Shown here piece by piece: positions 23,061 through 27,064 of a stretch of DNA of 27,064 bases. This stretch comes from Dehalococcoidia bacterium. GTDB lineage: Bacteria > Chloroflexota > Dehalococcoidia > Dehalococcoidales > JAUWYK01. The stretch spans positions 1 to 27,064 of the forward strand of contig JAUWYK010000016.1 in assembly GCA_030615865.1 (NCBI GenBank), read 5' to 3'. Position 1 is the stretch's first letter; every line of letters begins with the position of its first letter. A model generated the notes under the pieces. It saw only the letters and a list, made by a program, of their open reading frames with translations. It had not been told where the DNA came from and did not search any database. Position numbers and translations under genes: made by a program.

Positions 23061-23757
23061 AATTAAGGACTTGAGGATTCATTACGAAGGAGCTGAAGCA
23101 CTGAAGGGTATCTCGCTTGAGGTGGAAGAAGGTGAGATAGTGACCCTTATCGGCAGTAATGGGGCAGGCAAGACTACAACCTTAAGAGCCATATCCGGGT
23201 TAAAAAGTCCTACCTCTGGGGAAATATGGTTTGAAGGTAGAAGAATCGACCAAATGTCACCTCAAGATGTAGTTAAGATAGGCATAATTCACGTCCCACA
23301 AGGGAGAGAACTCTTCCCCTACATGTCTGTATTGGAAAACCTGAAGCTGGGAGCGTTTTTACGGCGAGACAGGGGCAAAATCAAGAAAGACCTGGAAAAT
23401 CTACTAGAGTATTTCCCGAGGTTGAAAGAAAGAAGCCGACAACAGGCGGGAACGTTGAGTGGCGGAGAGCAGCAAATGCTGGCAATTGCCTGCGCCTTAA
23501 TGGGTGACTCAAGATTACTTCTCCTGGATGAACCTTCTTCCGGGCTTTCCCCAATCATGGTTAAAGAAATAGGTAAAATCGTCTCTGACATTAATCAAAG
23601 AGGTACGAGTATTCTTTTAGTAGAGCAGAATGCTCGATTAGCTCTCAGACTTGCTCACAGAGGCTACGTATTAGAGACGGGAACTATCGTGTTACACGGA
23701 AGCACAAAGGAACTACTGCGCAGTGAACATGTAAAAAAGGCTTACCTGGGGGGATAG
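23050..23757 (+). CDS. livF: ABC transporter ATP-binding protein LivF family
   Basis: Second ATPase of the importer, 235 residues. It has Walker A GSNGAGKTT, the typical ISGLKSPTSGEIWFEG and HVPQGRELFPYMSVLENL strings of LivF, a canonical signature LSGGEQQML, Walker B LLLLDEPSSGL, and LVEQNARLALRLAHRGYVLE, the usual LivF ending. ATG 23050 lies inside the last codons of livG. It closes the livHMGF run; the SnoaL-like paralogue follows after 124 nt. Confidence 0.94.
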   Translation: MLFEIKDLRIHYEGAEALKGISLEVEEGEIVTLIGSNGAGKTTTLRAISGLKSPTSGEIWFEGRRIDQMSPQDVVKIGIIHVPQGRELFPYMSVLENLKLGAFLRRDRGKIKKDLENLLEYFPRLKERSRQQAGTLSGGEQQMLAIACALMGDSRLLLLDEPSSGLSPIMVKEIGKIVSDINQRGTSILLVEQNARLALRLAHRGYVLETGTIVLHGSTKELLRSEHVKKAYLGG

Positions 23758-23881
23758 CAAAAGTTTTGCCTGATCACTAATTGACCTGATGGACGCTGTA
23801 TCGTTGCCCAGCACCAAGGAGCCGCTCCGATATATTCCTTGATAGCGGGCCCTATTATATAAACTTAAGGGAGGAATTAGG

Positions 23882-24280
23882 ATGAGCGTAGAGGAAAACA
23901 AAAGTATAGCTGAAGCCGATGTACGGTGTATAGGAATGGATAAATTAGAAGAGAAACTCTCTTACTATGACAAAAATTCAACAGTTTGGGACTCGGTCAT
24001 CAGAGTATTGAAATACTCTGAAAGCAATTGGGTATCTGGGTTTGAAGAGGTGAAGAAATTTTTTACGTGGCTTGCTGGATTGCCTCCTATTGAAGTAAAA
24101 GTCCTGAGTGTATTTGGAGAAGGAGACAAGATCGCTGTTGAATGGACCTTGATAGGCGGAGAAGGACCTCAGAAATTCGAGATACCCTGTGCTAATCTTT
24201 ACGATTTTGAAAACGGCATGATTAAAAGCGTCAGAATGCAATTTGATTCTGCCTATTTTGCGGAGATTGTAAGGAAATAA
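23882..24280 (+). CDS. SnoaL-like/NTF2-fold protein, paralogue 2
   Basis: Same 132-residue length as the gene at 7597 with 105 matching positions counted by eye. The block VSGFEEVKKFFTWLA is identical in both, as are the two closing blocks QKFEIPCANLYDFENG and IKSVRMQFDSAYFAEI. Variation clusters in residues 15-50 and 66-96, which may line the pocket. Ribosome site GGGAGG 7-8 nt before ATG 23882. Like its twin it follows the last gene of a transporter set and precedes an accessory gene (here MoaF-like). An association with uptake or first-step chemistry of the transported compound is inferred from that repeated position. Confidence 0.75.
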   Translation: MSVEENKSIAEADVRCIGMDKLEEKLSYYDKNSTVWDSVIRVLKYSESNWVSGFEEVKKFFTWLAGLPPIEVKVLSVFGEGDKIAVEWTLIGGEGPQKFEIPCANLYDFENGMIKSVRMQFDSAYFAEIVRK

Positions 24281-24395
24281 AACAAGAGCTTCTATGCGCT
24301 GGTTCTATCCTCATTTGTGAGTAGTCACGAGGAATAAAAAGAGGACTGGGCTAAGCTTCCAACATGCTGAAATTAGACCAAAAGGAGGTAGCGAC

Positions 24396-25223
24396 ATGAG
24401 CCATTGTGAGGCAACGAACTGGATAGACGTTGGAGATTGGGGGGAAGGAATGAATGAGTTCAAGCTGCCCGCAACTGATGAGCTTGCCGGAAAAGAACTC
24501 AAATTTTACTTTAACGTCGGTAATCGGGTTATAAAGTATGTTTTCCGTGACGCAAGCTCTCTCACATGGGAAGTTCTTGAGGGCCCTGACAAGGGACAGT
24601 CCAGTACTGAGACATATGAGGCTATTCGCGTGGCCCCCAACATATACTTCGTGGATTTTGTAAAGAAAAATCCACCTAACGTTTCCGTCTCAATGGCTCT
24701 TGACTTAAACACCCGGAAGGCGACAGTTGTCATGGCTACTGCACCTGACAGGAAATCAGCGAGCCAAAGTTTTGTAGATAGGCTGGGGAAGGGACTAGAC
24801 TTGAGTACAATGAAGGTCGAAATTCTGCACGCAAATGTCAACCCGCCCTCGTCCGATGAACCGATTGTACCTCATGAGAGAACAACCGACCTAATTGGAA
24901 AGAGGAACAAGTACACCTATAGTAGCAAGCATGTGTATGAGCATATCTATCTCAATGACCGATTCTATACGTGGCATTGCCTAGTGGGTGTTGAAGAAGG
25001 ATTAGCCGATACCGAAATTTGCGATTATTTCAAGATTGCTCCGGATGTCTATATGTTTACCTGGCGAGAAAAGGTTATGCCAACCTTCGGTGTAGTTCTA
25101 ATCAATCTCAAAGATATGAGGTCGAACGGCAAAACATTCGGGCTCGACCTGACTTCAGGCAAGATCGTGAATTTCACCATGGGTTCTCGTGCCGAGCTTA
25201 TCAACGAGACATACTACTCCTGA
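24396..25223 (+). CDS. MoaF family protein (two lipocalin-like domains)
   Basis: The 275 residues show two similar beta-barrel halves. The first (about 27-135) has LAGKELKFYFNVGNRVIKYV, then SLTWEVLEGPDKGQSSTETY, then RVAPNIYFVDFV and a VSMALDLNTRKATVV strand. The second (about 160-275) repeats LIGKRNKYTYSSKHVYEHIY, then FYTWHCLVGVEEGLADTEIC, then KIAPDVYMFTWREK and TFGLDLTSGKIVNFTMGSRA. This is the MoaF N- plus C-domain plan. Database names link MoaF to molybdenum cofactor, but the founding gene belongs to a monoamine regulon, so cofactor synthesis should not be assumed. AGGAGG before ATG 24396 supports the start. It is the last clear gene of the island. Confidence 0.75.
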   Translation: MSHCEATNWIDVGDWGEGMNEFKLPATDELAGKELKFYFNVGNRVIKYVFRDASSLTWEVLEGPDKGQSSTETYEAIRVAPNIYFVDFVKKNPPNVSVSMALDLNTRKATVVMATAPDRKSASQSFVDRLGKGLDLSTMKVEILHANVNPPSSDEPIVPHERTTDLIGKRNKYTYSSKHVYEHIYLNDRFYTWHCLVGVEEGLADTEICDYFKIAPDVYMFTWREKVMPTFGVVLINLKDMRSNGKTFGLDLTSGKIVNFTMGSRAELINETYYS

Positions 25224-25798
25224 GGAAGACGCAACCACACATCATGAGAAATATCGTGATTGACAAACACCTTGTTTATGATAGCAACCATAGAAAAAGT
25301 ATGATTATATGCCCAAAAACATGGACAACGGTCTCGGTGAAGGAATATAATAGTAGATATTTCCCTTATACTCTGGTTGGGCGGGCTCTGCCAGGGGAAA
25401 TCAGGGTGCTACAGGTGCTTTTAGCTTCTTTTCCGCTTGGTAGCTTAATTTACCTCCGTCCCCTCCGGCTAGGGGAGCCCTGACTGAAATCCGGCAAGTG
25501 GCATCCCACCCTTCCTATTTGGCCGTTGCACTTTTGCTTGATTTGTTACCTCTGAGAGGATTTGTAGAATAACCTAACCGTCTAACCTGCCTAGAAGCTA
25601 GTTTGACAATAAATCCTTGACTTTTTGGGTTCCCTTGTCCAAAATGTGATAGGTAGAGTACGAAGTCGAGATAGATTTCTCTATCTTAAAAGAAGGAGGT
25701 GATAGCCTGGGAAAAAGACCAACTGCTTCGGTGGATTTTGCTCAGGTTCCCGGGTTAAGTCAGCCTCAAAACTACCAAAAAGCTCCGAAAATTGACAT
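25224..25798. other. island right-end region without a clear gene
   Basis: This 575-bp stretch holds a 79-codon frame from ATG 25244 to 25483 (opening MRNIVIDKHLVYDSNHRK) with no good ribosome site and no recognised family, scored as unlikely. It also has a weak promoter (TTGACT 25617, 17-nt spacer, CAAAAT 25640) and a near-perfect Shine-Dalgarno AAGGAGGTGAT at 25693-25703. The latter points at a 49-codon frame that would need a CTG start at 25707 and runs through the right att repeat to TAG 25854-25856. It may be the remnant of an excisionase or other end gene. Confidence 0.4.
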
Positions 25799-25848
25799 GC
25801 TGCCTTCTAAGCAGCGGGTCGTGGGTTCGAATCCCTCCAGGGACGCCA
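25799..25848 (+). repeat. attR core: displaced 3' fragment of tRNA-Arg
   Basis: Exact copy of 1405-1454: anticodon arm, variable loop, T arm, acceptor 3' strand and CCA, with no 5' half. It cannot be a functional tRNA. It marks the right end of the island; the sequence after 25848 is original chromosome. Confidence 0.92.
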
Positions 25849-25921
25849 CTAAGTAGAATTTGTCCTCGGAACGACTCAGCGCCCTTGCCTCTCAGCCATG
25901 TTCTCCTCAGCGGTGCTGCCG

Positions 25922-26503
25922 TCAAGTGTAGAAATACCGTTCCCTCCTCCTGAAGAGGTAGCCGGCTGCCAGACCAAGCACCAGACCGCCAAGATGAGCC
26001 TGCCATGCTATCTGTAGGAAAGGAGAGAATATAGATAGTATGATGAAACCACCGATAACTGCCACCCAGAGGGGAAGCGGGGCTGGTATGGGGAAAATAA
26101 AGACTCTCAGCCTCGGTCTCATTACCGTCAGCGCTCCTCCTAGAGCGAAAACTGCTCCCGAAGCACCTATAGCTATGGAAAAGGGCGATGGCGCTAGAAG
26201 GAGATAAAAAATATTGCCCAGTATGCCCCCGCCAAAGTAAACCAGGAGAAAATTTCTCGTCCTAATCAACCGGGATAGGTAGCTTCCGAAGAAGTAGAGG
26301 GTTATCATGTTGACTAAAATATGCCCTATACCTGCGTGGATAAACAGGTTAGTCACCAAGGTCCAGGGTCTAGCAAAAAAACTTGCTGGCTGAAATCCCA
26401 GAAGCAGGATAAGGTCTTGGTTTATAAGAGTGGCTATAAATAGTAGCAAATTTGTGGCTATTAGAAGCCATACCGCAGTTGGATTGGAACCTCGATATGC
26501 CAT
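25922..26503 (-). CDS. rhomboid family intramembrane serine protease
   Basis: Rhomboids cleave transmembrane helices inside the lipid bilayer. The 193 residues have six hydrophobic spans. Catalytic features are the nucleophile in GASGAVFALGG (Ser115), the His in HLGGLVLGL (His170) and the oxyanion HILVN motif (61-65) after RPWTLVTNLFIHAG. The length is that of a minimal six-helix bacterial rhomboid. The gene lies outside the island, 74 bp beyond the right att repeat, with its 3' end facing it. A start at ATG 26503 gives a short polar N terminus MAYRGSNPTA before the first span; no strong ribosome site is evident. Confidence 0.92.
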   Translation of the reverse strand: MAYRGSNPTAVWLLIATNLLLFIATLINQDLILLLGFQPASFFARPWTLVTNLFIHAGIGHILVNMITLYFFGSYLSRLIRTRNFLLVYFGGGILGNIFYLLLAPSPFSIAIGASGAVFALGGALTVMRPRLRVFIFPIPAPLPLWVAVIGGFIILSIFSPFLQIAWQAHLGGLVLGLAAGYLFRRRERYFYT

Positions 26504-26568
26504 TATCTTGCCAACATTATCGCATATAATTGCTGTAAAAGGCTAGCCTTAGCTAGCAGACTTTCCCA

Positions 26569-27024
26569 TCATAGTTTTATTATTTCTCCCTTGACCTCCT
26601 CGCCAATGGTTAACATGCCAAAGGAATTTCTTGCCTGACCGGGATTAAAGAAAAGAATGCCCTTCTTTACCTCATTCTGGGAATAGTGGGAATGACCATA
26701 AACAATAATATCAACGTCCTCAAACATCCTCCCTACCCTATTGTCTATGCCATAGGGACTACCCCAGCCATGAGTAATCCCAATCCTTCTTCCCTCTATT
26801 ACCAGTAACTCCTTTTCCGGGAGAATCCGCTTAAGCTCCTCTGAGTCCATATTACCCCGCACTGCTTTTACTTCCCCCAGCCGCTTCAAGCTATCAAGCA
26901 CATCTTTAGCAATGAAATCTCCGGCATGGATTATCAGGTCTGCCTCAGCTAAAGCGAGCAATATTCTGTCAGGAAGCTGGGCAAATGAAGTGGCGTGGGT
27001 ATCAGAGACCACTCCTATCTTCAT
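26569..27024 (-). CDS. YfcE/MJ0936-type metallophosphoesterase
   Basis: This is a small calcineurin-like phosphodiesterase with a two-metal site that hydrolyses phosphodiesters; the natural substrate is usually unknown. The 151 residues contain all family motifs in order: SDTH (7-10), HAGDF (33-37), RGNMD, THGWG, GHSH and NPGQ. This compact form without an extra domain matches the YfcE/MJ0936 group. GAGGAGGT lies immediately before ATG 27024. It is transcribed in the same direction as the rhomboid gene, 65 nt upstream of it, and belongs to the chromosomal flank. Confidence 0.93.
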   Translation of the reverse strand: MKIGVVSDTHATSFAQLPDRILLALAEADLIIHAGDFIAKDVLDSLKRLGEVKAVRGNMDSEELKRILPEKELLVIEGRRIGITHGWGSPYGIDNRVGRMFEDVDIIVYGHSHYSQNEVKKGILFFNPGQARNSFGMLTIGEEVKGEIIKL

Positions 27025-27064
27025 ACCACCTCCTCAAGGGCAGAGGAGTAAGCTTGGTAGGTTC

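Larger units (their letters stand above)
1405..25848. mobile_element. tRNA-Arg-integrated genomic island, about 24.4 kb, probably immobile
   Basis: The block is bounded by the perfect 50-bp tRNA 3'-end repeat. It has a tyrosine recombinase gene 104 bp inside the left repeat, carries metabolic and transport cargo, and is flanked by unrelated housekeeping genes. No replication, conjugation or phage structural genes were seen. The recombinase is truncated and fused to foreign sequence, so excision would need an enzyme supplied in trans. The perfect repeat copies argue that integration is not ancient, or that the repeats have been homogenised. Confidence 0.85.

Noticed and set aside
23757..23881. 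Promoter between livF and the second SnoaL-like gene
   Set aside because: TTGACC and TATATT-like hexamers occur but never with 16-18-nt spacing, so no promoter is called.
25019..25483. 154-codon frame overlapping the end of the MoaF-like gene
   Set aside because: Its first half is an out-of-frame reading of a well-supported gene. Only the part after 25244 is free of overlap, and that has no good ribosome site or recognisable family.
25755..26006. 83-codon minus-strand frame containing GVPGGIRTHDPLLRRQ
   Set aside because: This is the familiar antisense translation of a tRNA 3' half and overlaps the rhomboid 3' end; not a gene.

Overview
The window reads as chromosome from an anaerobic Chloroflexota bacterium, most likely an uncultured Dehalococcoidia lineage. 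The clues are a tungsten-type aldehyde:ferredoxin oxidoreductase, lipoprotein solute-binding proteins with a Cys-Pro-x-Pro-Glu-Glu polyproline linker, moderate GC and frequent TTG/GTG starts. This assignment is an inference; there is no rRNA or marker gene in the window to settle it.

Layout. The left flank (1-1454) is ordinary backbone: the start of dxs (minus strand, running off the window), a COG2426-type small membrane protein, and an intact tRNA-Arg(TCT) with encoded CCA. The right flank (25849-27064) is also backbone: a rhomboid protease and a YfcE/MJ0936-type metallophosphoesterase, both on the minus strand. Between them lies a block of about 24.4 kb bounded by a perfect 50-bp direct repeat made of the 3' part of the tRNA-Arg gene (1405-1454 and 25799-25848). 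A tyrosine recombinase gene sits just inside the left copy. This is the architecture of an integrative genomic island in a tRNA gene. The recombinase keeps only its N-terminal domain and the first catalytic Arg, then runs in frame into what looks like a glycosyltransferase tail, so the island is probably stranded.

Cargo. From left to right: a DegV-family lipid-binding protein (minus); a TRAP transporter (dctP, dctQ, dctM) followed by a SnoaL-like protein and a DUF169 protein; an ornithine cyclodeaminase/mu-crystallin family gene; a class III aminotransferase; a protein with a C-terminal PEP-utiliser phosphohistidine domain but no ATP-grasp domain; a tungsten aldehyde:ferredoxin oxidoreductase; the stump of an AMP-forming acyl-CoA ligase; an Lrp/AsnC regulator; a YtcJ-type amidohydrolase; a branched-chain-amino-acid-type ABC transporter (livJ, livH, livM, livG, livF) followed by a second SnoaL-like protein (about 80% identical to the first) and a MoaF-family protein.

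How it may work together (inference). Two high-affinity uptake systems bring in an organic acid and an amino-acid-like or amide substrate. The amidohydrolase, aminotransferase and cyclodeaminase-family enzyme would release or move nitrogen. The aminotransferase could produce an aldehyde that the oxidoreductase oxidises to an acid with ferredoxin as acceptor. The AsnC protein probably controls the set through duplicated TTACGA-N3-TCGTAA operators.

The most striking internal event is a duplication of a divergent asnC-ocd pair followed by reciprocal loss. At 9.0-10.5 kb ocd is intact and asnC is internally deleted; at 16.0-16.9 kb asnC is intact and ocd is a stub. Non-coding regions also hold a strong promoter with a terminator-bearing leader before dctP, a related hairpin before the amidohydrolase, a possible pseudoknot before livH, and minimal ORFs with near-perfect Shine-Dalgarno sequences 48-49 nt before both binding-protein genes.
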